From positions 3,224,001 through 3,288,000 of the forward strand of contig NZ_RKSM01000001.1 of assembly GCF_008729015.1 (NCBI RefSeq): 64,000 nt of DNA. The letters are read 5' to 3'. Both the position numbers and the translations under genes were made by a program. Shown here one piece after another: positions 24,730-34,009 of this stretch (positions within the stretch are counted from its first letter, which is position 1; every line of letters begins with the position of its first letter). The notes beneath the pieces are model-generated. The model was not told where the DNA came from. It searched no databases and worked only from the letters and a program-made list of their open reading frames with translations. The DNA is from Haloarcula sp. CBA1129 (GTDB taxonomy: Archaea > Halobacteriota > Halobacteria > Halobacteriales > Haloarculaceae).

Positions 24730-25314
24730 ATGCAGCGCCCTGCTGTGATTGTCCTCGGACTCGTCGGCCTCCTCGTCGCGGCTGCCGTCGTTCTCCAGAC
24801 TGGTCTCTGGATCGAGGTACTCGGGACCGGTGAGTACGAGGAGGGCACAGTGACGATCCGGGAGGGGTCAGACGCGGCGACGGCCGCGACACAGCCCGAG
24901 ACGGATGCTTCGACACCAGAGACGACCATCGCGGCCCGTGAACAAGAGGGAGGGGAACCGCTGGGGACGGTCGAGGTTCGCGTCGCACAGACGTTCGAGC
25001 AGCGGTACGTCGGGCTGAGCGAGACGGCGTCGCTCGGACCCAACGAAGGGATGCTGTTCATCCACGACGAGGCGGGGAAACACACCTACGTCATGCGGAA
25101 CATGTCGTTCCCGCTCGATATCATTTTCATCGACGCAAACGGGACCATCACGACGATTCACCACGCGCCGCTCCCGCCGGAGGGGACCAGCGAGAGCGGC
25201 CTGACGGGCTATGAAGGGCGGGGCAAGTACGTCCTCGAAGTGAACCGCGGGTGGACAAACCGAACCGGCGTCGAGGTCGGCGACCGGGTCGAACTGCCGT
25301 CCGAAGCCACGTAG
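24730..25314 (+). CDS. Membrane-anchored DUF192-family protein
   Basis: Protein of 194 residues with one N-terminal transmembrane helix (about residues 5 to 25), a Thr/Glu-rich linker to about 78, and a DUF192 domain from there to the end. Domain hallmarks are Q-R-Y-V-G-L-S, N-E-G-M-L-F-I-H, Y-V-M-R-N-M-S-F-P-L-D-I-I-F-I-D and Y-V-L-E-V-N-R-G-W. The domain should face outside the cell. Its biochemical role is unknown in the family. A TATA-like agtattacc lies about 25 to 33 bases upstream of the chosen ATG. The exporter gene follows after 41 bases and may be co-transcribed. Confidence 0.82.
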   Translation: MQRPAVIVLGLVGLLVAAAVVLQTGLWIEVLGTGEYEEGTVTIREGSDAATAATQPETDASTPETTIAAREQEGGEPLGTVEVRVAQTFEQRYVGLSETASLGPNEGMLFIHDEAGKHTYVMRNMSFPLDIIFIDANGTITTIHHAPLPPEGTSESGLTGYEGRGKYVLEVNRGWTNRTGVEVGDRVELPSEAT

Positions 25315-25355
25315 CCCGACGGCCTTTTGCGGGCCCGGTCCCTGCATTCGATAAT

Positions 25356-27278
25356 ATGGATTTCGACGCGGGTTCGGACGACGACGTGTTCGAGGACGCT
25401 AGGGAACGCGTCGACCAGCCGATGCTCCGACTGTTCACCGACTACGGGTGGGGGCAGTGGGGGGCGTTCGTAGTTGGCCTGTTTAGTTCTATCGTGGCCC
25501 GGATGCTGGACCTGCTGCCGCCGATCCTTCTGGCGCTGGCTATCGACGCAATCTTTCTACAGGAGGCCGACTACGGGCTCTTTCTGGTGCCGGACGCTTG
25601 GATTCCCAGCGGGCAAGGCCCACAGCTATGGCTCACAGCCGGCATCATCGCCGCGTCGTTCGGCTTCGGGGCCGTGTTCCACTGGAGCCGGAACTGGGGG
25701 TGGAACAAGTTCGCCCAGCACGTCCAGCACGCCGTCCGCACGGATACGTACGAGACGATGCAGCGGCTGAACATGGACTTCTTCGCTGACAAACAGACCG
25801 GCGAGATGATGTCGGTGCTGTCAAACGACGTGAACCGGTTGGAGAAGTTCCTCAACGACGGGCTCAACTCCGCTTCGCGCATGATAATCATGGTCGTCGG
25901 CATCGCCACGTACCTGTTCTACATGAACTGGCAGCTGGCGCTGGTCGCCCTCCTTCCGGTCCCCATCATCGCCGTGTTCACGAAGCGGTTCATCGAGACC
26001 ATCCAGCCCAAGTACGCCGAAGTACGGTCGACGGTCGGCAAGCTCAATTCGAGACTCGAAAACAACCTCAGCGGCATCCAGATCATCAAAACTGCCAACA
26101 CAGAGCCCTACGAGGCCGACCGGGTCGAGGACACGTCGGAAGACTACCTCGATGCCAACTGGGACGCCATCGAGACGCGTATCACGTTTTTCCCCGGCCT
26201 CCGGCTGGTCTCCGGAATCGGCTTCGTCGTCACGTTCATCGTTGGCGGCCTGATGGTCACCGGGCAGCCACCCGGGCCGCTGACGGCGAGCCTCTCCCGC
26301 GGGCAGTTCGTCGCCTTCATCATCTACACCCAGCGGTTCGTCTGGCCGATGGCCAAGTTCGGGCAGATTATCAACATGTACCAGCGGGCCTACGCCTCCG
26401 CCGAGCGCGTGTTCGGGCTGATGGACACGCCCGGCCGCCTCGAAGAGGCCGAGGACGCGCCGCCGCTTGCTGTGACCGAGGGGCGAGTCGAGTACGACGA
26501 CGTGTCGTTCGGCTACGACAGCGACGACGATCCGGTGCTCTCGGACATCTCCTTCGAGGCTGACGGCGGCGAGACGGTCGCCCTCGTCGGCCCGACCGGC
26601 GCGGGGAAGTCCACCGTCCTGAAGCTCCTGCTTCGGATGTACGACGTGGACTCGGGTGCGGTCCGTATCGACGGACAGAACGTCCAGAACGTCCAGATTC
26701 AGAGCATCCGTCGCGCCATCGGCTACGTCAGTCAGGAGACGTTCCTGTTCTATGGCACCGTTCGCGAAAACATCGCCTACGGAACCTTCGATGCCACCGA
26801 CGAGGAGATCGTCGCCGCCGCGACGGCCGCCGAGGCCGACCAGTTCGTCCGCAATCTCCCAGACGGCTACGACACGATGGTCGGCGAGCGCGGTGTCAAG
26901 CTCTCGGGCGGCCAACGCCAGCGCATTGCTATCGCCCGGGCGATTCTGAAAGACCCCGAAATCCTCATTCTCGACGAGGCGACCAGCGATGTCGACACGG
27001 AGACGGAGATGCTCATCCAGCGCTCGCTCGACGATCTGACCGCCGACCGGACCACGTTCGCCATCGCGCACCGCCTCTCGACGGTGAAAGACGCCGATAC
27101 GATTCTCGTCGTCGAGGACGGCCGCATCGTCGAACGAGGGTCCCACGACGACCTGCTCGCCGCCGACGGCCTCTATGCCAACCTCTGGGCGGTTCAGGCC
27201 GGCGAAATCGACGAACTTCCCGAGGAGTTCGTCGAGCGGGCGATTCAGCGACGGGCGCGGACGGATGCCGACGACTGA
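25356..27278 (+). CDS. ABC exporter, fused membrane and ATPase domains (MsbA/MDR type)
   Basis: Half-transporter of 640 residues that would work as a homodimer to export lipids, drugs or peptides. The N-terminal 350 residues form the six-helix exporter domain, with a long acidic N-terminus. The ATPase domain has Walker A G-P-T-G-A-G-K-S-T, a Q loop, signature L-S-G-G-Q-R-Q-R, Walker B I-L-I-L-D-E-A-T-S-D-V-D, and the His switch I-A-H-R-L-S-T. The aromatic A loop is V-S-F-G-Y. ATG at 25356 follows gataat; longer forms add only out-of-character basic residues. The substrate is unknown. Confidence 0.9.
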   Translation: MDFDAGSDDDVFEDARERVDQPMLRLFTDYGWGQWGAFVVGLFSSIVARMLDLLPPILLALAIDAIFLQEADYGLFLVPDAWIPSGQGPQLWLTAGIIAASFGFGAVFHWSRNWGWNKFAQHVQHAVRTDTYETMQRLNMDFFADKQTGEMMSVLSNDVNRLEKFLNDGLNSASRMIIMVVGIATYLFYMNWQLALVALLPVPIIAVFTKRFIETIQPKYAEVRSTVGKLNSRLENNLSGIQIIKTANTEPYEADRVEDTSEDYLDANWDAIETRITFFPGLRLVSGIGFVVTFIVGGLMVTGQPPGPLTASLSRGQFVAFIIYTQRFVWPMAKFGQIINMYQRAYASAERVFGLMDTPGRLEEAEDAPPLAVTEGRVEYDDVSFGYDSDDDPVLSDISFEADGGETVALVGPTGAGKSTVLKLLLRMYDVDSGAVRIDGQNVQNVQIQSIRRAIGYVSQETFLFYGTVRENIAYGTFDATDEEIVAAATAAEADQFVRNLPDGYDTMVGERGVKLSGGQRQRIAIARAILKDPEILILDEATSDVDTETEMLIQRSLDDLTADRTTFAIAHRLSTVKDADTILVVEDGRIVERGSHDDLLAADGLYANLWAVQAGEIDELPEEFVERAIQRRARTDADD

Positions 27279-27295
27279 AGCGGTGAGAACACCGA

Positions 27296-27300
27296 TTTTT
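27296..27300 (+). terminator. T-tract after the ABC exporter gene
   Basis: Five T residues lie 18 bases downstream of the exporter stop codon and before the next TATA-like element (gattattac near 27319). It is a plausible intrinsic archaeal terminator, judged only on the T-run. Confidence 0.3.
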
Positions 27301-27350
27301 AGACCACCAGTCACAAACGATTATTACGCATCGTATTGTAGTGTTACCAC

Positions 27351-27791
27351 ATGTCAACCGCGTACCTCGCTAGCACGGCCCTAATGGGCGTGTTAGTGAT
27401 GGCAGTGGTCGCATGGATGGTCCGCGGGCGCGGCTGGTACCAGTACAGTCCGGGGGCGTCGACGAGCGGCCGGCCCCCGGCAGACGACCGCGAGGGTCGG
27501 TTCGAGTCGTACGCTGACCAGCCGATGATCTGGGTCGCCGCGTTCGCGGTGCTGGTCGTCGGCCTCCTGATCGGCGTCGTCGCGTCTATCTCCGGCCCCG
27601 TCGAGACCCAGTCGATAGCCGGACTGGCGGTCGCTGTCGCCGGCGGGGCGGGTCTCAGTGGCTATCTGCTGTTCGGCGTGTACCTCTCGGCAACGCGACG
27701 GGGGCATCCCCGTTCGCTGGCGGTCGCTGAGTCCGCGACCGTCGCAGGCGTGCTCTTCCTCATCGCGATTAGTTTCCAGTTGTTGGCCTGA
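27351..27791 (+). CDS. Small membrane protein, convergent with the oxidase operon
   Basis: Integral membrane protein of 146 residues with four predicted helices (about 5-23, 60-82, 90-110 and 122-145) and a polar loop of about 35 residues after the first. It matches no family that I can name. A TATA-like gattattac sits 24 to 32 bases upstream of the ATG. The gene points toward the cytochrome oxidase operon, ending 21 bases from it. Similar proteins are commonly found beside haloarchaeal oxidase genes as I recall, so a role in oxidase assembly is possible but unproven. Confidence 0.65.
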   Translation: MSTAYLASTALMGVLVMAVVAWMVRGRGWYQYSPGASTSGRPPADDREGRFESYADQPMIWVAAFAVLVVGLLIGVVASISGPVETQSIAGLAVAVAGGAGLSGYLLFGVYLSATRRGHPRSLAVAESATVAGVLFLIAISFQLLA

Positions 27792-27811
27792 CTTTCAGGC
27801 TGCTTGGCCGG

Positions 27812-28078
27812 TCACAGTATCGAGTACGCCGCCGCACCGGTCAGTGCGAGCGCGGCGACGGTACCGCCCAGTACGAGGTACGTGACTGCGCGGGGTTCCC
27901 AGCGCAGGTGCTGGTAGTACGCGGCGACCCCGACAGCCTTGATGACCGACAGCACCATGATGAGCGCGAAGGCGACCCAGTAGGCGCTGTCGACGAGGCC
28001 GGCGAACTCGACGACGGCCTGTGCGGTCGCGAACGCGAACAGTACGACGTAGATGACGGTGTAGCCTTTCCAGTCCAT
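27812..28078 (-). CDS. Cytochrome c oxidase subunit IV family protein
   Basis: Small membrane subunit of 88 residues with three helices, matching the prokaryotic COX4 family in length and in the central pattern K-A-V-G-V-A-A-Y-Y-Q-H-L-R-W-E-P. It probably stabilises the oxidase rather than taking part in catalysis. The gene starts two bases after the stop of the fused subunit I/III gene and is the last gene of the oxidase operon. Confidence 0.85.
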   Translation of the reverse strand: MDWKGYTVIYVVLFAFATAQAVVEFAGLVDSAYWVAFALIMVLSVIKAVGVAAYYQHLRWEPRAVTYLVLGGTVAALALTGAAAYSIL

Positions 28079-28080
28079 GG

Positions 28081-30651
28081 TTATAGGATGTAAAACAGCG
28101 GGAACAGGAACAGCCAGACGATGTCGACGAAGTGCCAGTACAGGCCGAAGTACTCGATGGCCCGGTCATCGCCTTGATAGGCCCCGTTCCAAGCCCGGAC
28201 GGCCATGTACGCACAGATGATGAGCCCGATGGTGACGTGGGCTCCGTGGAGTCCCGTCGTCAGGTAGAACGTCGACGACGCGATGTTCGTCGAGAGGTTC
28301 CACCCGTTCGGGAACGCCGCCGTCTCGATGTGGAACAGGTGCTGCCACTCCAGTCCCTTGTTGATGAGGAAGCCGACCCCGAGCGCGAACGTCCCGACGA
28401 GCGCGGCGACGGTCCCGCGCTTGCTCTCTCGCTCGGCCGCGACCATCGCCAGCACGACGAGGAAACTCGACGTGAGCAACAGGTACGTGTTGATGAGGCC
28501 GGGCATCGTCACGTGCTCGGCGGGGATGAGGTCGTGGTGCCACGCCGTCCAGCCGTAGGCGACCCGGACGAAGGCATAGGAGCCGATGAACGCGCCAAAG
28601 AGGACGATGTCGCTGGCGAGGAACGTCCACATCCCGAGTTTCATCTTCTCGACGCGCTCGAAGGGCCACCGCTCGGCGATGGCCATCTCCGGCGCGTGGA
28701 ACGGCTCGCGGGTCATCCCGAACAGTGAGCTGAACGTCGCCACCCCGCCGACAGCTGCCATCGACAGGTAGAACACGCTGCCAGTCCGCACGCCCGACAG
28801 CCCGAGGAACGTGATGAACCCGCCGAGACTGACGAGGAACGGCCAGAAACTCGCGTGGCTGGCGTGTTCCTCGCCGCCGACCTCGTGGGCCGGCTCCATT
28901 TCCGTGGCTGTCACCGCGGCCCTCGCTGTCACCGCGCCCCCATCCGTCGCGGTGCCGCCGTCGGTCGCCGCGTGGCCGTGGGCCGCTGCGCCGGGTGTGC
29001 TCTCGGTCCGCTCGGTGACTGTCTCGTCGTCGAGGAACTCCAGTTTCCCGGTGGCGTAGCTCGGCACGCCGGGGAAGTTCTCCAGTGGCGGCGGCGAGGA
29101 GACGGCCCACTCAGCGGAGGTGGCGTACTCCCAAGGGTTCGGTCCGACGTCCTCGCCGCGCCAGAGACTCACGAAGAGATTGTAGAACATGAGGAGGAAG
29201 CTCGCGCCGAGGATGAAGCCGCCGACGGTCGCCATCGTGTGCCAGATCTGGAGGCCCTCGGGGTAGACGAACACCCGGCGGGGCGTCTCCCAAGCGATGA
29301 ACATCGGGAAGTACAGCAGATTGAACCCGAGGAAATAGACGCCGAACTGTATCTTCCCCAGCGTCTCGTTGTACATCTTCCCCGTTATCTTGGGATACCA
29401 GTAGTAGAGGCCGCCGAACAGCGCCGTCGCGCCCGCGACCATCACGTAGTGGAAGTGGGCGACGACCCAGTAGGTCCCCCGGAACTGGTAGTCGAGCACA
29501 ATCGCGCCGAGGAAGACGCCGGTGATACCGCCGATGATGAACAGGATGAGCGCGCCCAGCGAGAACAGGAACGGCGTCGTGAATCGGACCCGCCCCTTCG
29601 CCATCGTGTAGATGAGCGAGAACACCATCAGGTCGAAGGGCAGGGATATCCCGATGGTCGTCGCCATGAAGATGGTCTTGATGGGGAGGTTGATGCCAGT
29701 CAGGAACATGTGGTGCATCCAGACGACGAAGCTCTGGATCGCCACGAGTACCATCGAGATGATGAACCACTTCCGGCCGACGAGCCGCCGCCCCGTGAAG
29801 GTCTGGAAGCACTCGGCCATCACGCCGAGCGCGGGGAAGAAGACGATGTACACCTCCGGATGGCCGAAGAACCAGAATAGGTGCGCCCACAACAGCGACG
29901 CACCCGGGTTGTCGGCGTCGGTCGCCATCGTCGTCCCGTCGATGGAGTACTGGAAGTAGGTCGTCCCGAGGATGTGGTCTGAAGCGAGTATCATCAGCGC
30001 CGCAAGCAGCGCCGCGAACGCGAACAGCATCATCCAGACGGTAAGATTGATCGACAGCGAGAAGATGGGGATGTCCCGCATCCGGAGCCCTTCAGCGCGC
30101 ATGCGGTACATCGTCGTCAGGAAGTTCACCGAGCCGAGTGTCACCGCGGCGGTGAACATGATGAGCGCGAGCACGACCGAAGTCGCGCCAAGTCCCTCAC
30201 CGGGGATGTACGCTGGCGTGTTCAGCGGGGCGTACATCGTCCACCCGCCCGCGAAGGTGGTCCCTTGGAAGAAGGAGACGCCCATCAGGATTCCCGAGAA
30301 CAGGTACAGCCAGTACGACAGGGCGTTCAGCCGCGGGAAGGCGAGGTCGTCAGCGCCGATCTGTAGCGGGACGACGTAGTTCGCGAAGCCGAAGGCAAAC
30401 GGCGAGATGAACCAGAACACCATCAGCAGGCCGTGTGTCGACACCGCCTGATTGTATCCTATCGACCCCAGCAGGTCCGCGCCGGAGGTGACGAGTTCCA
30501 GTCGGAACAGGAGCGCGAGGACGCCGCCGAAGACGAGGAAAAACAGCGCAGTAATCAGATACAGGACGCCGATGTCCTTGTGGTTGGTCGTGAGGAACCA
30601 CCGGCTGACCGACGATTTCGGCGGCAGACCGTGGTCGTGCTCCTGACTCAT
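28081..30651 (-). CDS. coxA: Fused cytochrome c oxidase subunits I and III (heme-copper terminal oxidase)
   Basis: Catalytic membrane subunit of a terminal oxidase, 856 residues. Residues about 15 to 560 form subunit I with twelve or more helices. H-P-E-V-Y-I provides the proton-channel Glu, a CuB His and the cross-linked Tyr, H-H-M-F has two further CuB ligands, and H-F-H-Y-V carries the heme ligands. A low-complexity Ala/Thr/Gly/His linker (about 590-640) joins it to a subunit III domain with about seven helices ending in Y-W-H-F-V-D-I-V-W-L-F-L-F. The glutamate proton pathway suggests an A-type (aa3-like) enzyme. The start overlaps the subunit II stop by four bases (ATGA), so synthesis is probably coupled. 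Confidence 0.93.
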   Translation of the reverse strand: MSQEHDHGLPPKSSVSRWFLTTNHKDIGVLYLITALFFLVFGGVLALLFRLELVTSGADLLGSIGYNQAVSTHGLLMVFWFISPFAFGFANYVVPLQIGADDLAFPRLNALSYWLYLFSGILMGVSFFQGTTFAGGWTMYAPLNTPAYIPGEGLGATSVVLALIMFTAAVTLGSVNFLTTMYRMRAEGLRMRDIPIFSLSINLTVWMMLFAFAALLAALMILASDHILGTTYFQYSIDGTTMATDADNPGASLLWAHLFWFFGHPEVYIVFFPALGVMAECFQTFTGRRLVGRKWFIISMVLVAIQSFVVWMHHMFLTGINLPIKTIFMATTIGISLPFDLMVFSLIYTMAKGRVRFTTPFLFSLGALILFIIGGITGVFLGAIVLDYQFRGTYWVVAHFHYVMVAGATALFGGLYYWYPKITGKMYNETLGKIQFGVYFLGFNLLYFPMFIAWETPRRVFVYPEGLQIWHTMATVGGFILGASFLLMFYNLFVSLWRGEDVGPNPWEYATSAEWAVSSPPPLENFPGVPSYATGKLEFLDDETVTERTESTPGAAAHGHAATDGGTATDGGAVTARAAVTATEMEPAHEVGGEEHASHASFWPFLVSLGGFITFLGLSGVRTGSVFYLSMAAVGGVATFSSLFGMTREPFHAPEMAIAERWPFERVEKMKLGMWTFLASDIVLFGAFIGSYAFVRVAYGWTAWHHDLIPAEHVTMPGLINTYLLLTSSFLVVLAMVAAERESKRGTVAALVGTFALGVGFLINKGLEWQHLFHIETAAFPNGWNLSTNIASSTFYLTTGLHGAHVTIGLIICAYMAVRAWNGAYQGDDRAIEYFGLYWHFVDIVWLFLFPLFYIL

Positions 30652-31436
30652 GCCGGGGCACCTCCCGCGGCGGGTGCAATCTGGCGGTCAGCGCTGCCGG
30701 TTTCGTTCCCGTCGGTCGCCGTCTCATTCGTGCCCTCCGTTTCTGCGTACCAGTCCTCGTACTCGTCCTGTGGCATTACAATCACATCAGTCGTCATCAG
30801 CGAGTGGCCGCTGCCACACAGCTCGTAGCACTTGGCGGTGTAGGTCCCCGTCTCGTTGGCTGTGAACCAAGCCGAGGTGTGCTGACCCGGAACGGCATCT
30901 GTTTTGACCCGTAACTCAGGTATCCCGAAGTTGTGGAACACGTCCGTCGAGGTCACCCGTAATCTGACCACCCGGTCCTGTGGCACGTAGAGCGTGTTGG
31001 TCGTGTGCCCGTTCGGATATACGAAGTCCCAGCCGAAGCGGTACCCTTCAACGTCGATCTCTAGGGCCTCCTCCTGTGCTATGTCTGGCCCCTGCTCGAT
31101 GTACAGCAGTTGTGAGTACGTCCAAGCGATGAGCGAAACGACGATGATAGCGCTGATGCTGAACGAGTAGAACACCTTCCGACCGCCCGAACCGCCAGTG
31201 GGCATCTCGCCCATCTGCGGGCGCTCGACCTTGTCCGCGTAGGGGTCCTCGGTGCTCCCGTCGTCGCGGTACTTGAGCGCGTGGTACATCGTGTAGGCCA
31301 CGACGACCACCCCGACAGCTGTCCCCAGCAGGAGGAACACCTCGAATATCTGGTTGAACACCGCACTGGGTGCCCTGACGTCGCCACCATGCAAGGGGAG
31401 CACAACCGAGGTGTATGTTACCATGGATGACGCCAT
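30648..31436 (-). CDS. coxB: Cytochrome c oxidase subunit II (CuA type)
   Basis: Electron-entry subunit of the oxidase, 262 residues. Two N-terminal helices (about 25-50 and 88-110) are followed by an extracellular cupredoxin domain. The binuclear CuA site is intact: a His in V-F-H-N-F-G and the cluster C-Y-E-L-C-G-S-G-H-S-L-M. The electron donor in haloarchaea is probably a halocyanin or cytochrome. A C-terminal Thr/Asn/Gly-rich tail of about 35 residues follows. Starts at 31436 and 31424 are both possible; the first is used. The strong TATA box at 31488-31497 would give a leader of some 30 to 40 bases, longer than for most genes here. Confidence 0.92.
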   Translation of the reverse strand: MASSMVTYTSVVLPLHGGDVRAPSAVFNQIFEVFLLLGTAVGVVVVAYTMYHALKYRDDGSTEDPYADKVERPQMGEMPTGGSGGRKVFYSFSISAIIVVSLIAWTYSQLLYIEQGPDIAQEEALEIDVEGYRFGWDFVYPNGHTTNTLYVPQDRVVRLRVTSTDVFHNFGIPELRVKTDAVPGQHTSAWFTANETGTYTAKCYELCGSGHSLMTTDVIVMPQDEYEDWYAETEGTNETATDGNETGSADRQIAPAAGGAPA

Positions 31437-31487
31437 TTCTTCATGATTCTTCCCACCATGTAATAGGTATTGCGGACAGACATTTGA

Positions 31488-31497
31488 CATATATACT
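31488..31497 (-). promoter_or_regulatory. TATA box of the cytochrome oxidase operon
   Basis: On the minus strand agtatatatg stands out in a GC-rich setting, about 52 to 61 bases upstream of the subunit II ATG. It faces away from the divergent small membrane protein gene, whose own T-rich box lies about 30 bases further on. Confidence 0.6.
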
Positions 31498-31523
31498 TCC
31501 GCGGCCTAACGTGTGCGGGAACC

Positions 31524-31530
31524 TTTTTAT
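31524..31530 (+). promoter_or_regulatory. TATA-like box of the gene at 31554
   Basis: tttttat lies 24 to 30 bases before the ATG at 31554. This supports that codon as the start of a leaderless mRNA rather than the in-frame ATG at 31539. Confidence 0.45.
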
Positions 31531-31553
31531 CAATTGCTATGTTACAACACACC

Positions 31554-32078
31554 ATGGAGGACACGTCATCCGGCGTCGAGGACCCACCTATCAACGACGA
31601 CGGCCTGACAGAGGTCGAGGAGTTCGATAGCCTCGCCGGGATTCTCGCCGACGGTGTCATCGGTGCTGCCGGCGGGCTAGTCGGGACCGCGATGATGTCG
31701 GTCGTCTTCCTCATCGCCCAGTCACTGGGCGCGTTCAACCTCAACGACTTCGCCATCCTCACCGAACTCGTGGGCCTTACCGGCTACGTCCCGGAGGTCC
31801 TGTTCGGCTTCTTCATCTTCCTCGGCGGCGGGATGTTCCCGTGGCCGCTGCTGTTTGCCTCGCTGAAGGCGTACCTCCCGGGCCAGTCCGACCCCGTCAG
31901 CGGCGCGTTCTTCGGCGGTGCTATGTGGACCGGTTTCGTGCTCGCCTTCTACACCGACCAGTCCGGACTCACGCTGGTGCTGTACGCGGTGTTGACCCTC
32001 ATTGCCCACGTCGTCTACGGGATCGGCCTCGGCGCGGTGTTCAACTACTTCTCGACGCGCCCGGACTCCATCGTCTGA
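31554..32078 (+). CDS. Polytopic membrane protein divergent from the oxidase operon
   Basis: Protein of 174 residues with an acidic N-terminal tail of about 35 residues and four to five helices. The Gly-rich second helix pattern A-G-G-L-V-G-T-A-M-M is typical of a haloarchaeal family that I associate with DUF6789 (recalled, not verified). It is divergently transcribed from coxB across a short spacer and could be linked to respiration, though nothing in the sequence shows a cofactor site. The start is chosen by TATA spacing. Confidence 0.65.
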   Translation: MEDTSSGVEDPPINDDGLTEVEEFDSLAGILADGVIGAAGGLVGTAMMSVVFLIAQSLGAFNLNDFAILTELVGLTGYVPEVLFGFFIFLGGGMFPWPLLFASLKAYLPGQSDPVSGAFFGGAMWTGFVLAFYTDQSGLTLVLYAVLTLIAHVVYGIGLGAVFNYFSTRPDSIV

Positions 32079-32277
32079 GACGGGCCGCTGTCGTATTTCA
32101 GCGATAGCACAGGCTTTCGCCTCTCTGTGAGTGCTGTTTGAGCAAAAGTCAGCCGCCAATCTGTGCCTGTAGCCACTCACACGGAACAGATCGGCGTACG
32201 GGACGAGTGCCAGTGGACGACGCGAGCGACGCGCTGGCCGCGGGGCGAGCGGCCGCCGGGATGTGGTTGTCCCGAAC

Positions 32278-32724
32278 TCAGGCTTCCGCTTCCGCGTCGG
32301 CGTCGCCGTCCGCCTCCGCGTCTGCCCCGTCTTCGCTCTCGAACTCTTCGAGCGTGCTGCGAAGTTGTGGGATGGTCGCAGTGAGGTCACCGACCTGCTC
32401 GCGGGCGTCGCTAACGTTGTCGATGAGGCCTGCGATGGTTTCGATCTCTTCGGCGAGGTCATCGGCGTCCTCGAAGGCGTCCGCGCGTTCGCCCATCGTG
32501 TACCACTTCTTGGCGTCTCGCAGGTGGTCCTCGGCGTCGCCCACGTCGAGTGCGGTCTTGAGCGAGTTCAGGACGCCGAGCGTGTTGTCGGCCTCCACAT
32601 CCCAGACTGCATCGGCCTCGGGGAGCGCGCCGCGAGCCTTCGCGAGTGACTCCTCGACGTCCGTACGCATTTCATTGGCCGCCTCGCCGAACAGTTCGTC
32701 GTCGTCCAGACTTGACTGACTCAT
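32278..32724 (-). CDS. Acidic helical haloarchaeal protein of unknown function
   Basis: Soluble, very acidic protein of 148 residues, almost entirely alpha-helical, with coiled-coil character around residues 75 to 130 and a low-complexity Ala/Glu/Asp tail of about 15 residues. The conserved-looking core W-D-V-E-A-D-N-T-L-G-V-L-N and D-A-K-K-W-Y-T-M-G-E-R-A-D-A-F resembles a haloarchaeal family that I recall as DUF5790 (not checked). Asp and Glu in the tail are encoded by near-repetitive codons. It is the downstream neighbour of the large membrane protein gene on the same strand, 105 bases after it. The region 32079-32277 contains nothing that I recognise. Confidence 0.65.
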   Translation of the reverse strand: MSQSSLDDDELFGEAANEMRTDVEESLAKARGALPEADAVWDVEADNTLGVLNSLKTALDVGDAEDHLRDAKKWYTMGERADAFEDADDLAEEIETIAGLIDNVSDAREQVGDLTATIPQLRSTLEEFESEDGADAEADGDADAEAEA

Positions 32725-32829
32725 ACGAAGTCGTTGGGACGGTGCGGGATTAAAAGCCCGCCTGAAAGTGAAAGTGAAACCGCAAGACGTGACCGGACGG
32801 TAATTCCTCAAACCGAAAAACCGTTGTGG

Positions 32830-33936
32830 CTACTCGGACCGGATGTCCGAGCGGACCTCGGGAATCGGATCCATGTCGTCGTCGATGTCTCCCAGCACGA
32901 GCATCGCGTAGTATCGCAGGAACGTCGTCAGCGGGACCTGAATGAGCGTGCTGAGGACAAGAAAAACCAGCCCGCCCAGTAGGCCGAGGACGACGGCAAG
33001 GGCGATTCCGATGGTATTCTGGAGGGCGAGATACAGCGCAAACGCACCGAGTCCGACCGGAATCGCGACGACGATGAACGCGATAATCCCGAGAATCGCA
33101 CCGACGATACCGACACCGATCTGGAGGACGATAGAGAAAAACAGGTAGGCGAGGTACTGTTTCGGCTCGCTTTTGATCGAGCCCCAGAGCCGCGACCACC
33201 CGGAGAGGACGCCGTCATTGTCTGCCGCCATCAGCGGGACGACAAACACCGTCGTGAAGCCGAAGACGACCCCGTAGCTGATCGCAAACACTGCGAACAC
33301 GGCGATGACCAGCCCTGAGAGCGCGAGGACGCTCGACGCACCGACGTTCGCGGCCTCGCCACCGAGCGCCAAGAAAAACACGGCTGCACCGATCAGGACT
33401 GCAACGCCGAGCCAGATTCCCACCAGAGCAAGCCTGAAGAGGAACAGTCGGATTCCGTTGCCGACGTGCTCGCTGAAATACTGTCGAACGTGTATCTCGC
33501 GGTCGATGAGCGCCTGAGTCAACACGAACTCCATGAAATTGCTCACGATTCCATAGGCGAGTGCGAGCAGGACGAACAGGCCGATAACGGCGAACACAAG
33601 GAGCCCAGCCCCGGCGAGTAGTTCGTCAGGTGCTCCGGACGGGACACCGGGCTCGGAGACTTGCAAGGCGAGGTTTCCGGGCAGGGATGCCACGCTTTCA
33701 AGCGGTGCGGCCAGCTGGAACTCGCCCCCCGGCCCGCTGGGGCCGCTAGGGCCGCCGTTCCCGCCGAAATCACTGAAGTTGCCGAACGACTGGGCGTTGT
33801 TCAGTCCGACACCGCCGCCACCGATGAAGAACACGACGAACGCCATCCGGAGCCACATCCATTTCTCGAACGGAAACAGAAACGACTTCGTCGCGTCGAT
33901 TGCGTCGTCGATATCGTCGACTGCGTGGAGGGCCAT
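32830..33936 (-). CDS. Large polytopic membrane protein (GDPD membrane-domain-like)
   Basis: Protein of 368 residues with a short amphipathic N-terminus (A-V-D-D-I-D-D-A-I-D-A-T), one helix, a Gly/Pro/Ser-rich extracellular loop of about 65 residues, and then six or more long Ala/Val/Gly-rich helices. The latter resemble the glycerophosphodiesterase membrane domain and similar DUF proteins (DUF7544 by memory). A conserved-looking R-E-I-H-V-R-Q-Y-F loop lies between helices. No catalytic residues are evident; a role in membrane organisation or transport is speculative. It is separated from the MptD gene by 73 bases on the same strand. Confidence 0.7.
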   Translation of the reverse strand: MALHAVDDIDDAIDATKSFLFPFEKWMWLRMAFVVFFIGGGGVGLNNAQSFGNFSDFGGNGGPSGPSGPGGEFQLAAPLESVASLPGNLALQVSEPGVPSGAPDELLAGAGLLVFAVIGLFVLLALAYGIVSNFMEFVLTQALIDREIHVRQYFSEHVGNGIRLFLFRLALVGIWLGVAVLIGAAVFFLALGGEAANVGASSVLALSGLVIAVFAVFAISYGVVFGFTTVFVVPLMAADNDGVLSGWSRLWGSIKSEPKQYLAYLFFSIVLQIGVGIVGAILGIIAFIVVAIPVGLGAFALYLALQNTIGIALAVVLGLLGGLVFLVLSTLIQVPLTTFLRYYAMLVLGDIDDDMDPIPEVRSDIRSE

Positions 33937-34009
33937 GTCGGAATTCTCACAGCCCGCTCTGGTAAAATTTTCGGGGCTGTGTCAGGGATTCAGGCGTCTT
34001 TCCAGCCAT

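Noticed and set aside
25821-27314. Long minus-strand open frame under the ABC exporter gene
   Set aside because: It mirrors the conserved ATPase domain codons and has no recognisable protein features; the plus strand carries all ABC motifs.
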